Source of the DNA: RYN-133 sp963785425
GTDB taxonomy: Bacteria; Actinomycetota; Actinomycetes; Mycobacteriales; Jatrophihabitantaceae
DNA length: 64,000 nt
NCBI GenBank assembly: GCA_963785425.1
Contig: CAWAVG010000007.1
Span: 8,362-72,361, forward strand
Direction of reading: 5' to 3'
Part shown: positions 44,041-52,505 of the stretch, one piece after another
Layout of the letters: each line of letters starts with the position of its first letter
Numbering within the stretch: position 1 is the first letter of the stretch
The notes under the pieces: model-generated
Seen by the model: the letters and a program-made list of their open reading frames with translations, nothing else
Told to the model about the DNA's origin: nothing
Databases searched by the model: none
Made by a program: the position numbers and the translations under genes

Positions 44041-45330
44041 GTGGTGCGCGAGGCGCTCGCGAAGGCGGAAGCCGACACGAACAACGCATTCACGCTGCTC
44101 GCCGCTGACGCTGCCCTCGTGCAGGCGGCGGAGGTGGACGACGGCGTGCGGGCGGGACCGCTCGCCGGTGTGCCGATCTCGGTCAAGGACCATGTGTGGC
44201 TGGCCGGGCTGCCCGCGACGAACGGATCGCGCGCGCTCGCCGACTTCGTCCCGTCCGAATCGGCCGTCTGTGTCGACCGGCTCATCGACGCAGGCGCAAT
44301 CGTCATCGGCAAGACCAACAACCCGGAGTTCTGCTACCGCGGCATAACCGAGAACGAGCTGTTCGGCGTCACCACCAATCCGCGCGACCCGACGCGCACC
44401 ACCGGCGGCTCGAGCGGGGGAGCGGCAGCCTCGGTCGCGGCGGGCATCGTCCCGATCGCAGTGGGGACCGACGGTGGCGGGTCGATCCGCATCCCGTCCG
44501 CGTTCTGCGGTGTGTACGGCCACAAGCCGACCTTCGGGCTCGTCCCCAAGACGCCGGGTTTCCGCGGGTGGCCCACGCTGTCGGTCACCGGCCCGATCGC
44601 CGCGTCGGTGCGCGACCTCGCGCTGGCCCTCGACGTGATGGCGGGCGCTCACCCGGCCGACTGGCTCAGCTTCCCGGGCGGCGACAGGTGCCGTGACGCC
44701 GTGACCGACCCGAGCTGGGACGGCCTGCGGATCGGCTACTGCATCGACTTCGTTCCGGTCGACGCCGACGTGCGCGCAGCTTTCGTTGCCGCCCTGGGCG
44801 GCGTTGCCGCCGCCGGCGCGCAGCTCATGGACACGAGCGTGCCGCACGACGACTCGCTCGCGCTGTGGGACGCGATCGCGCTGCCAGAGGGCTACGCATC
44901 GGAGGGTCCGGTGATCGACGCCCACCGCGACCTCATCGGTGATGACGCCGCACAGATCACCCTTGCCGGCAAAGGCATTTCGGCGCGTGATTATCTCGAC
45001 GCGCAGGAAGCGCGGGCCGATTACGCCCGGCGCTGGGCGGCGGTGTTCGACGACGTCGACGTCCTCCTGATGCCGGCGATGCCGACCACGGCATTCGAGC
45101 TGGGTGCGCTGCGGCCCGCCTCGATCGCCGGCGAACCCGTGCCCGACGGCTTCGACACCTGGTGCGCGCTCGTCGTACCTGCCAACCTGGCGGGCCTGCC
45201 CGCTGCCTGCGTGCCGATCGGCGTCGGCGACGACGGCCTGCCCGTCGCCGCCCAGGTCATGGGTGCTCGATGGACCGATGCGGCCGTCCTGCGCGCCGCT
45301 GTACTGCTCGACCGCGCACATTCTCAATAA
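44041..45330 (+). CDS. amidase-signature family hydrolase, start uncertain
   Basis: The 429-residue call has the amidase signature: catalytic Lys in VPISVKDHVW, the Ser loop TGGSSGGAAASVAAG and GGGSIRIPSAFCGVYGHKP, giving a Ser-cis-Ser-Lys triad. It hydrolyses carboxamides. The open reading frame continues upstream to 43981 with a normal family N-terminus (TDAWECARRIRTGATTAIEV) but has no ATG, GTG or TTG there. CTG at 43981 or an internal shift may hold the true start, with the NCS1 stop at 43982-43984. The stop overlaps the next start by one base. Confidence 0.85.
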   Translation: MVREALAKAEADTNNAFTLLAADAALVQAAEVDDGVRAGPLAGVPISVKDHVWLAGLPATNGSRALADFVPSESAVCVDRLIDAGAIVIGKTNNPEFCYRGITENELFGVTTNPRDPTRTTGGSSGGAAASVAAGIVPIAVGTDGGGSIRIPSAFCGVYGHKPTFGLVPKTPGFRGWPTLSVTGPIAASVRDLALALDVMAGAHPADWLSFPGGDRCRDAVTDPSWDGLRIGYCIDFVPVDADVRAAFVAALGGVAAAGAQLMDTSVPHDDSLALWDAIALPEGYASEGPVIDAHRDLIGDDAAQITLAGKGISARDYLDAQEARADYARRWAAVFDDVDVLLMPAMPTTAFELGALRPASIAGEPVPDGFDTWCALVVPANLAGLPAACVPIGVGDDGLPVAAQVMGARWTDAAVLRAAVLLDRAHSQ

Positions 45331-46310
45331 TGACGGACATGCCCGCATCGAACCGCGACGTGCTGAACACCGCTCCGAAGGCACCGATGCCGTCCACGCC
45401 CGAACCCATGCTGGCAACCCTGACCGAGGACCGGTTCTCGGACAAGAACTGGCTGTTCGAGAAGAAGTGGGACGGGGTGCGGTGCCTCGCGTTCCGCGAC
45501 GCCAAGGGACGTGTGGGCCTTCGGTCACGCAACGATCTCGTGCTCGACGAGCGCTATCCCGAGGTCGCGGAGGCGGTCCGGTCGCAGCTGGCCTCCAGCG
45601 CGGTGCTCGACGGCGAGGTCGTGGCTTTCCGCGGCCGGCACACCAGCTTCGAGGAGCTGCAGCAGCGCGACAACGACACGAAGGTCTTCTACTACGTGTT
45701 CGACATCCTCTACCTCGACGGCCACGACGTTCGTGAGCTGCCGCTGCGGGAACGCAAGCGGCTGCTGCGTGATCACGTGCACTTCGACGGTCCGTTGCGG
45801 TTCACCGCGCACCGCAACGAGACGGGCGAGGAGGAGTACCGCAAGGCGTGCGAGCGCGGCGACGAGGGCGTGATCGCCAAGCGCGCCGACGCGCCCTACC
45901 GTCCCGGCCGGTCGAAGGACTGGCTGAAGTTCAAGTGCGTGCGCAACCAGGAACTGGTGATCGGCGGCTTCACCGATCCGAAGGGCAGCCGGGCCGCATT
46001 CGGGGCGCTGCTCGTCGGCTACTACGACGGCGACGAATTCGTATATGCCGGCAAGGTCGGAACCGGCTTCGACGACAAGATGCTGCGTGACCTGCACCAG
46101 CGCATGATCCGCATCGAACGCGGCACGTCCGCGTTCACCCGTGGGCGGCTGCGCGTGCCGCGTGACGGGTCGATGCACTTCGTCGAACCGGAGCTCGTCG
46201 CGCAGTTCGGCTTCACCGAATGGACCCGCGACGGCATGCTGCGCCATCCCCGCTACGAGGGGCTGCGCGACGACAAGGCCGCCCGCGACGTCGTGCGTGA
46301 GACGCGCTAG
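45330..46310 (+). CDS. ATP-dependent DNA ligase (LigC/LigD type)
   Basis: The 326-residue protein has the nucleotidyltransferase motif KKWDGVRCL (Lys forms the AMP adduct), the later motifs LDGEVVAF, YYVFDILYLDG and EGVIAKR, and motif V DWLKFKC, then an OB fold. It is like the stand-alone ligase of actinobacterial end joining. It starts one base before the amidase stop (TAATG) but is probably unrelated to it in role. Its stop codon overlaps that of the convergent uracil-DNA glycosylase. Confidence 0.9.
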   Translation: MTDMPASNRDVLNTAPKAPMPSTPEPMLATLTEDRFSDKNWLFEKKWDGVRCLAFRDAKGRVGLRSRNDLVLDERYPEVAEAVRSQLASSAVLDGEVVAFRGRHTSFEELQQRDNDTKVFYYVFDILYLDGHDVRELPLRERKRLLRDHVHFDGPLRFTAHRNETGEEEYRKACERGDEGVIAKRADAPYRPGRSKDWLKFKCVRNQELVIGGFTDPKGSRAAFGALLVGYYDGDEFVYAGKVGTGFDDKMLRDLHQRMIRIERGTSAFTRGRLRVPRDGSMHFVEPELVAQFGFTEWTRDGMLRHPRYEGLRDDKAARDVVRETR

Positions 46311-46921
46311 ATCGCGCCCGCCGCAACCTGGAGATCGGCCACCAACTCGGCGAACGCAGCCTCGCGGTCGTCGGCGCGAAGCACGGCCGACGGGTGTGCC
46401 GTCGCGACGAACGCGGTGCCCTCGTGGTCGAGCACTACTCCGCGCGACTGCGTGATGCGGAAATCCGCACCGCGCAACGCCTTCGCTGCCGTAGCGCCCA
46501 GCGCCACGATCAGGTCGGGATCCAGCGCGCGCAGCTCGGCGTCCAGCCACGGCCGGCAGATGCGCACCTGAGTCGTCGTCGGCGTCTTGTGCAGACGCTG
46601 CTTGCCGCCGCGGATCGACTCGAAGCGGAAGTGCTTCACCGCGTTCGTGACATACGTGGTCTCGCGGTCGATGCCTGCTGCCACCAGCGCTTCGTCGAGC
46701 AGCCGCCCTGCCGGTCCGACGAACGGAAGACCCTGGCGGTCTTCCTGGTCGCCCGGCTGCTCGCCGACCAGCACCACCCGCGCGTGCGCGTCACCGCTGC
46801 CGAACACCGTCTGCGTAGCGGGGCCGTGCAGGTCGCATGCGGTACACGATCGAGCCGCCTCGCGCAGCGCATCGAGATCGGTGGTGTCGGGAACGACGGC
46901 AGGTTCGGGACGTGCAGCCAT
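46307..46921 (-). CDS. UdgX-type uracil-DNA glycosylase
   Basis: The 204-residue protein has four Cys for an iron-sulfur cluster (CTACDLHG, VRICRPWL plus others), motif A GEQPGDQED and the C-terminal HPSAVLR. The loop GGKQRLHKTPTTTQ matches the UdgX insert (KRRIH), keeping the His that UdgX uses to bond covalently to the abasic DNA. UdgX enzymes excise uracil and remain attached. The start is at ATG 46921. It is convergent with the ligase. Confidence 0.85.
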   Translation of the reverse strand: MAARPEPAVVPDTTDLDALREAARSCTACDLHGPATQTVFGSGDAHARVVLVGEQPGDQEDRQGLPFVGPAGRLLDEALVAAGIDRETTYVTNAVKHFRFESIRGGKQRLHKTPTTTQVRICRPWLDAELRALDPDLIVALGATAAKALRGADFRITQSRGVVLDHEGTAFVATAHPSAVLRADDREAAFAELVADLQVAAGAI

Positions 46922-46991
46922 GATTGCGACGGTAGTTCTGCGGTGCGACATCGCGGTAGCCCCATCGGCAGAGCCCGCTAACGTGCTGGTC

Positions 46992-47396
46992 GTGGCGAGT
47001 GTCGACGACGTGCACGAGCTCGCGCAGGCGATGCCGTTCGTCACCGTCTGGCGCGGGCCGAAGGGCAACGCCGTCTACCAGGTCGGCGGGAAGTCGTTCG
47101 TCTTCTTCCGCACGCCCCAGCGCGATGCGTCCGATCCCGAGTCGGGCGAGCGCTGGGACGACGTGATCATGCTGTGGGTCGGGTCGGAGGCGGACAAGCT
47201 CGCGCTGATCCAGGACGAGGCATCGCCGTTCTTCACCACGCCACGCTTCGACGGCCATCCCTCGGTGCTCATCCGAGGGGCGCACCTCGACCGGATCAAC
47301 CGTGACGAGCTGCGCGAACTCGTCCAGGACGCGTGGCTGTCGCGCGCATCGCGGCGCCGCGCCGACAACTGGCTGCGCGACAACCCGCCGACCTGA
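46992..47396 (+). CDS. MmcQ/YjbR-family protein
   Basis: The 134-residue protein starts VDDVHELAQAMPFVTVWRGP and has the YjbR layout (KSFVFFRTPQRDASD, FDGHPSVLIRGAHLDRINRD, LRELVQDAWLSRASRR). These DNA-binding-like CyaY-fold proteins have no agreed function. GTG at 46992 was chosen; GTG at 46983 is possible. It is divergent from the UdgX gene. Confidence 0.82.
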   Translation: MASVDDVHELAQAMPFVTVWRGPKGNAVYQVGGKSFVFFRTPQRDASDPESGERWDDVIMLWVGSEADKLALIQDEASPFFTTPRFDGHPSVLIRGAHLDRINRDELRELVQDAWLSRASRRRADNWLRDNPPT

Positions 47397-48356
47397 TCAG
47401 CGCCGGATCGGCACGCACGCCTCGACGGAGTCGACGAGCCCCTTCGCGTAGGTCTGCTTGTCGGCCTGGTCGAGCCCGGACATGCCGGCGCTGTTCCCGC
47501 CGGCCTCGTTGTAGATCCACGGGACGTGGGAGAGCAGCTGCACGATCCAGATGTCGCCGCTCTGCAGTCCGCGGCTGCCGAGGTCGTAGCCGGTGTTGCC
47601 CAGCAGCGTGATCGGCCGTCCCTGTGCCGCGGCGCGTTCGCGCTGGAAGATCTCGCCGTAGCGCTTGCTGATGGCGGCGACGTGGGCGTCGGTGAAATAG
47701 ATCTTGCGGCCCTGCGGATTCTCGCGGTAGTCGCCGACCGCCTGGTAGTAGACGTTGCTGTTGCCCTGGCTGAAGCTTATGCCGCCGCTCGAACCGGCCT
47801 GGTCGTGGATGCTCAGCGCGATGTCGGCGTGCACGCGGTTCGCGAGATAGGCACGCACGCCGAGGTTGGTCGGCGTGGTGTCGGTCGGCTTGGTCAGATA
47901 AACGCGATACCCGGCGGCGACGAGCTGCGAGCGCACGAGCAATGCGATGTCGTACACGTCGCGCATCTCGGGCTCGTTCTCGTAATCCGCGGTGTCGAGT
48001 CCGGTCGCGGGATCGGTGCCGCTGACGCCAACGCTGTGTCCCGGGTCGATGACGACGACCGGTCGGTGATGCGGCCGAAGAACGGGTGGCGGTGTGGGCG
48101 GCGGTGTAGGCGGCGAGGTGACGACCGTCGTCGGGGGCTTCGGCGGCCGACGGTGCCTGGTGTGCGTGAGTCTGCCGGCGCTCGTACTCGTCGGCGTCGG
48201 TGTCGGCGTCGACGCGCCAGTGCTCGACGGCGTCGTCCGCGTGACGGACGGCCGGGGGGCAGCCACCGGGTGGCCGGGCGCGCTGCTCGTGCAACCTGCG
48301 GCAGCGAGCAGGATCGCAACGCCTGAGAGCACAGCAAGGCGTCGGTGGGCGATCAC
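47397..48356 (-). CDS. secreted N-acetylmuramoyl-L-alanine amidase (Amidase_3)
   Basis: The 319-residue protein starts GTG with a lipoprotein signal ending LLAAAGC, then a long Pro/Thr-rich linker (residues 30-100). The Amidase_3 domain (VVVIDPGHSVGVSGTDPATG, YRVYLTKPTDTTP, ADIALSIHDQAG) has zinc ligands His and Glu, with a second His in SIHD. It would cut the peptide side chain of peptidoglycan. It abuts the MmcQ gene (stops adjacent). Confidence 0.85.
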   Translation of the reverse strand: MIAHRRLAVLSGVAILLAAAGCTSSAPGHPVAAPRPSVTRTTPSSTGASTPTPTPTSTSAGRLTHTRHRRPPKPPTTVVTSPPTPPPTPPPVLRPHHRPVVVIDPGHSVGVSGTDPATGLDTADYENEPEMRDVYDIALLVRSQLVAAGYRVYLTKPTDTTPTNLGVRAYLANRVHADIALSIHDQAGSSGGISFSQGNSNVYYQAVGDYRENPQGRKIYFTDAHVAAISKRYGEIFQRERAAAQGRPITLLGNTGYDLGSRGLQSGDIWIVQLLSHVPWIYNEAGGNSAGMSGLDQADKQTYAKGLVDSVEACVPIRR

Positions 48357-48476
48357 CCGCCCACGGTAGCGAGCGCGCACCCCTCGTCCTGTGAAAGCCC
48401 TGGTGCGACACGGTGGGGGAACGCCGCCAAGCCCGACCGGCACGGTATACAAAACGCAGGTCCGAGAGGAGACGCC

Positions 48477-49481
48477 ATGACCACGTTCCGGCGCGCGATG
48501 TGTGCCGCGCTGCTGACCGGTCTCGGCGCGCTCGCGGGCTGCACCGGAAGCAGCGGCGGATCACCGACCTCGTCCGCGCCACCGGCGCCGGACAAGTCGA
48601 AGCCGGCACCCGCGCGCGCGGTCAATCCGCTCACCGGCCTCAAGCCGTCCAAGAACCCGGTCATCGCGGTCAAGATCGAGGACACCGCGCTCGGACGGCC
48701 GCAGGTCGGCACCAACCGCGCCGACCTCGTCTACGTCGAGCAGGTCGAGGGCGGCCTCACCCGGCTGATGGCGATCTTCGACACGCATCTGCCGAACGTC
48801 GAACCGGTGCGCAGCGTGCGCCCGAGCGACCCCGAGCTGGCGTTGCAGCTCGGGCACATCATCTTCGTCGCGTCCGGCGGCTCGAAGGCCGGTTTCGCAC
48901 CGCTCAAGGACTCGCCGCTCAAGAAGGTCATCGGCGACCGCGGTGGCCCGGAGTTCACCCGCGACCCGAACCGCAACGCCCCCGAGAACCTGGTGGTGAA
49001 CCTGAAGAAGGTCGCCAAGATGGTGAAGGGACCGAAGGCGAAGAGCATCGGCCTGCAGTGGTCGAGCAAACCGCCCACCGGCAAGACCAAGCCGGGCAAG
49101 TTCGTGCAGACGGTCGTCGGTGCCACGCCGGTCGCCTTCCGGTGGAACGCGAAGACGCACCGCTACATGCGCATCATCGACGGCGAGATCCAGCACACCG
49201 CCGACGGCAGCGTGATCGACACCCCGAACGTCGTCGTCGAATTCTGCAAGGTGACCACCTACTCGAAGGATCGCGACGTGAACGGCAACCCGGCCAAGTT
49301 CACCAAGACGCTTGGGACGGGGCGTGCCGTGGTGTTCCGCGACGGCAAGCGCATCAACGGGATGTGGAGCCGCAAGTCGGTGAACGACGGGACGATCTTC
49401 AAGGCGAACGGGAAGGTCATCCCCCTGACGCCGGGTGGTGCCTGGTTCGTGCTCGCCGCCCTTGATGCACCGCTGAAGTAG
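48477..49481 (+). CDS. DUF3048 lipoprotein (YerB-like)
   Basis: The 334-residue protein has the lipoprotein signal ending ALAGC, a Pro/Ser linker, and the DUF3048 domain (NPLTGLKPSKNPVIAVKIED, VYVEQVEGGLTRLMAIFDT, PVRSVRPSDPELALQLGHI). The family is widespread in Gram-positive bacteria with no known function. A GAGAGGA ribosome site precedes the ATG. It is divergent from the cell-wall amidase gene. Confidence 0.88.
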   Translation: MTTFRRAMCAALLTGLGALAGCTGSSGGSPTSSAPPAPDKSKPAPARAVNPLTGLKPSKNPVIAVKIEDTALGRPQVGTNRADLVYVEQVEGGLTRLMAIFDTHLPNVEPVRSVRPSDPELALQLGHIIFVASGGSKAGFAPLKDSPLKKVIGDRGGPEFTRDPNRNAPENLVVNLKKVAKMVKGPKAKSIGLQWSSKPPTGKTKPGKFVQTVVGATPVAFRWNAKTHRYMRIIDGEIQHTADGSVIDTPNVVVEFCKVTTYSKDRDVNGNPAKFTKTLGTGRAVVFRDGKRINGMWSRKSVNDGTIFKANGKVIPLTPGGAWFVLAALDAPLK

Positions 49482-49544
49482 CCTCGCCGCACTTCCTAAG
49501 CACGCCGACGCCAGCCTATTGTCGAGGCGTCGGGAGGACGAGCG

Positions 49545-50366
49545 ATGACCCTAGCGATCGCGCCTGCTCAGCCGCAGACCACGACCCCGCTGTCGTACCG
49601 CAAGAGTGTCGAGCTGCTACGACCCCCGCAGTTGCAGGTGCTGCGCAGCGCGTACCGCGCGTCGAAGGCCCAGAACGACGACCGCGGCTTCATGCGGTGG
49701 TCGGGGATCCACGGCCTGCCGTTGCCGTACTCGTGCCAGCACCACACGGAGCTGTTCCTGCCGTGGCACCGCGCCTACCTGTACTTCTTCGAATTGAGCC
49801 TGAAGCGGTACGAGCCCACTGTGACGCTGCCCTGGTGGGACTGGACCTCGGCGAGCTCGCACCAGCACGGCGTGCCGCCGTCGTACGCGGTGGCGAAGGT
49901 CGGCGGCGCCGCGAACCCCCTCGGTGCCGGCGGACCGATCGATCCGCTGGCCACGAAGCAGGGACGCGCCAGCGGGGTGGGTGGGCCGCGCATCACGTCG
50001 CGCAATCACGATCTCCCGGCCGCACTGCCGACGCCGAAGCAGATCGAGAACGTGCTCAAGCTCGGCGACTTCCTCGACTTCCAGCAGCACCTCGAACAGA
50101 TCCACGACGACGTCCACATCTGGTGTGGCGGGACGATGGCCGAGATCCCGTTCGCCGCCTTCGACGCGCTGTTCTTCGCCCATCACGCGATGATCGACCG
50201 CATCTGGCGGCTGTGGCAGCTGCGGCATCCGACCGCGATCGTGCCGCACAGCCTGCGCAACGACGCGCTCGATCCGTTCCACATCACCGTCGCCGACACG
50301 CTCGACGTCATCGCGCTCGGCTACGACTACGCGACCTTCTCGTCGCGGACGGTGATCAACTCATGA
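49545..50366 (+). CDS. tyrosinase (type 3 copper)
   Basis: The 273-residue protein has the CuA site (His56 in GIHG, Cys64-x-His66/67 in SCQHHTELFLPWHR, and His75) and the CuB site (His187, His191 in QIHDDVHIW, and His213/214 in FFAHHAMIDRIW). Cys64 may form the Cys-His thioether seen in fungal and plant polyphenol oxidases. Tyrosinases oxidise phenols to quinones. No signal peptide; the next gene probably encodes a partner domain. Confidence 0.9.
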   Translation: MTLAIAPAQPQTTTPLSYRKSVELLRPPQLQVLRSAYRASKAQNDDRGFMRWSGIHGLPLPYSCQHHTELFLPWHRAYLYFFELSLKRYEPTVTLPWWDWTSASSHQHGVPPSYAVAKVGGAANPLGAGGPIDPLATKQGRASGVGGPRITSRNHDLPAALPTPKQIENVLKLGDFLDFQQHLEQIHDDVHIWCGGTMAEIPFAAFDALFFAHHAMIDRIWRLWQLRHPTAIVPHSLRNDALDPFHITVADTLDVIALGYDYATFSSRTVINS

Positions 50367-50824
50367 GCATCACGTTCGAGCTCGAACTGCCGCCCGCCGC
50401 GATCGGCGACGGGCTCGGCCGCGCCGATCTCACCTTCTACGGGCTCGACCACTCGTGGTCGAGCTACCGCGCGCTCATCTTCTTCAACAACCCCTCCGCA
50501 TCGGCGAAGACGCCTATGGACGACGCGTCGGGCTACGTCGCGCGGTTCGCGGTCTTCGGTCACGGCGGATGTTTCGGCGAGTCAGGCCATTGCGAAGTCG
50601 TCGGTCCCGTGAACGCATTCGATCGCAACCACCCGCACCAGTTGCAGCCTGCCACGCGCATCGTGACGGTGACCGAGGCCGTCCAGTCGCTCGTCGCAGC
50701 GGGCGCGCAGTCGGTGACGGTCACCGTCGTTCCGGTCGTGCGCAAGTCGGCGACGGCCAAGGAATCCGACGCCGACACCGTGCTGATCTTCGATCAGGTC
50801 GCGCTGCACACCTACGGCTACTGA
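50363..50824 (+). CDS. beta-rich partner of tyrosinase (possible lid/caddie)
   Basis: The 153-residue protein overlaps the tyrosinase stop by 4 bp. It is beta-type (TFELELPPAAIGDGLGRADL, YRALIFFNNPSASAKTPMDD, HGGCFGESGHCEVVGPVNAF) with a close Cys pair in GGCFGESGHC. The layout is reminiscent of the C-terminal hemocyanin-like beta-sandwich that shields the active site in plant and other polyphenol oxidases, here as a separate chain. It could load copper or guard the site; not proven. Confidence 0.65.
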   Translation: MSITFELELPPAAIGDGLGRADLTFYGLDHSWSSYRALIFFNNPSASAKTPMDDASGYVARFAVFGHGGCFGESGHCEVVGPVNAFDRNHPHQLQPATRIVTVTEAVQSLVAAGAQSVTVTVVPVVRKSATAKESDADTVLIFDQVALHTYGY

Positions 50825-50828
50825 GGTC

Positions 50829-52418
50829 TCACCAGGTCGGGAAGCGCACGTGGCGCGACTGTCCCGAGCGCAGGCGCGGTGCGGTCGTGTTCGGCTGCGC
50901 GTCACGGAACGGCACGACATCCTGGTTGCAGACCGTCCCCTTGGCCGGCACCTGCGAGGTCAGCAGGTAGTGCGAGATCTTGTCCGTCGCGCACGTCGAA
51001 CGGAACAGGGACGTGTGACCCCAGGCGTGCAGCGTGAGCAGTCGCGAGTTCGGCAGCAACCGGGCCGCAACCTGAGCACCCTGGTACGGCGTGGCAGGGT
51101 CGGACAGGTTGCCCACGACGAGCACCGGATGCGCGGTGTAGTTCGTGAACGGGCCGAGATAGCGGTTGCTGTCGTGTCCCGGCCAATGTGCGCAGACGCT
51201 CGACGCCCACGTCCAGATCGGGCCGAACAATCCGTCCTGGCGGCGCGCGTTCGACGCGGCCCGGGTCCATGCGGCGTCGATGTGCGGGTTGATCGAGTCG
51301 GAGCACGCGACACCGGGGAAGCCCTCGGCGAAGTTCTGGTAGCCGTAACGCGGGCGCAGGGCGGCGCGATCCCGCGCGAGCACCTTGGGGCCTGCCTGGG
51401 CGCGCAGGTGCTTGAGGTACTGCGCGAAGCCGAACCAGCCGGACGAGTCGTACATCGCACTGAGCGTGTCGGCGACCAGGAAGCTCTGGTCGTAGGGCGG
51501 CGACCCGCCGCCGATCTTGAGGGGATGCGCCTGAAGGCGGTGGAACAGCTGCCAGTACTTACTCGCGGCGTGCGGAGCGAACGGGCAGTTCGACCCGCCC
51601 GCGTTGCACAGCCGGAAGAACTCGCGCAGCGTGGTCATCGCGCCGACGTCGCTGTGCAGCCTGGTCGAGAACGGCAGCGCGCCGTTCGAGCCGCGTCCCG
51701 TCCACGCCACCGGGTTGAGCACGCCGTCGATGACGACCGCACGCACCCGTCCGGGGAACATGTTCGCGTAGGTGTCGCCCAGGAAACTGCCGTACGACAC
51801 GCCGTAGTACGTCAGCTGCTTGTCACCGACCGCCGCTCGCAGCCGGTTCAGGTCGCGAGCAGCGTCAGCAGTGGCCATGTGGTCGAGGATCGGATTGCCG
51901 CGGTGCGCGCACGCGTCCTGGAGGTAGCGGTCGGCCGCGAAGGCCTGAAGTCGGCGCTTCGCGCTGTCGGGGTACGGGAACGGAGGGAAACTCGGCCCGA
52001 CCTCGTCGGGACCCTGGAAACAGCGCAGCGGTGTGCTGGCGAAGATGCCGCGCGGATCGAAGCCGATGAGATCGAAGCGCGCGCGCACCTGCTTGGTGAA
52101 CAACTCGTGGCCGGCGCCCAGGACGAAGTCGATGCCGGACCCGCCCGGGCCACCGGGGTTGAGGAAGATCGAGCCGATGCGATGCGCCGGATCCTTGGCC
52201 GGTTGCTTGACCATGGCGATCGAGATCTGCGGGCCGTGCGGGTCGCGGTAGTCGAGCGGCACCTGCACCTTTGCGCAGAAGTAGCCGCGGTGGCATGCCT
52301 TCCACTGCACGCCGCTCGATGCGGCGCGGGCGGGCGAGCCGATCGCGACGGCGGTCGTGAGAGCGATCAACGCGGTGCCGACCAGTGCCAGGGCCCGGGC
52401 GAAGGGACGTGCGGCCAT
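50829..52418 (-). CDS. secreted alpha/beta hydrolase (TAP-like tripeptidyl aminopeptidase family)
   Basis: The 529-residue protein has a Sec signal (ALALVGTALIALTTAVAIGS, then ARA), the SXXK-free TAP layout: oxyanion segment FLNPGGPGGSGIDFV, nucleophile elbow GVSYGSFLG, Asp in VGNLSDPATP and His in LHAWGHTSLF. It belongs to the secreted TAP-like hydrolases of actinobacteria, probably peptidases. The ATG at 52418 (MAARPFARAL) gives the best signal peptide. Confidence 0.85.
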   Translation of the reverse strand: MAARPFARALALVGTALIALTTAVAIGSPARAASSGVQWKACHRGYFCAKVQVPLDYRDPHGPQISIAMVKQPAKDPAHRIGSIFLNPGGPGGSGIDFVLGAGHELFTKQVRARFDLIGFDPRGIFASTPLRCFQGPDEVGPSFPPFPYPDSAKRRLQAFAADRYLQDACAHRGNPILDHMATADAARDLNRLRAAVGDKQLTYYGVSYGSFLGDTYANMFPGRVRAVVIDGVLNPVAWTGRGSNGALPFSTRLHSDVGAMTTLREFFRLCNAGGSNCPFAPHAASKYWQLFHRLQAHPLKIGGGSPPYDQSFLVADTLSAMYDSSGWFGFAQYLKHLRAQAGPKVLARDRAALRPRYGYQNFAEGFPGVACSDSINPHIDAAWTRAASNARRQDGLFGPIWTWASSVCAHWPGHDSNRYLGPFTNYTAHPVLVVGNLSDPATPYQGAQVAARLLPNSRLLTLHAWGHTSLFRSTCATDKISHYLLTSQVPAKGTVCNQDVVPFRDAQPNTTAPRLRSGQSRHVRFPTW

Positions 52419-52505
52419 CAGGGCCCTCCCGATCTTGGAATACCGACTGCCCCGTCCTACACCCAGGGTCACCCCAGGTAAAGCGCCGCCATGAAGTCGC
52501 GCCGG

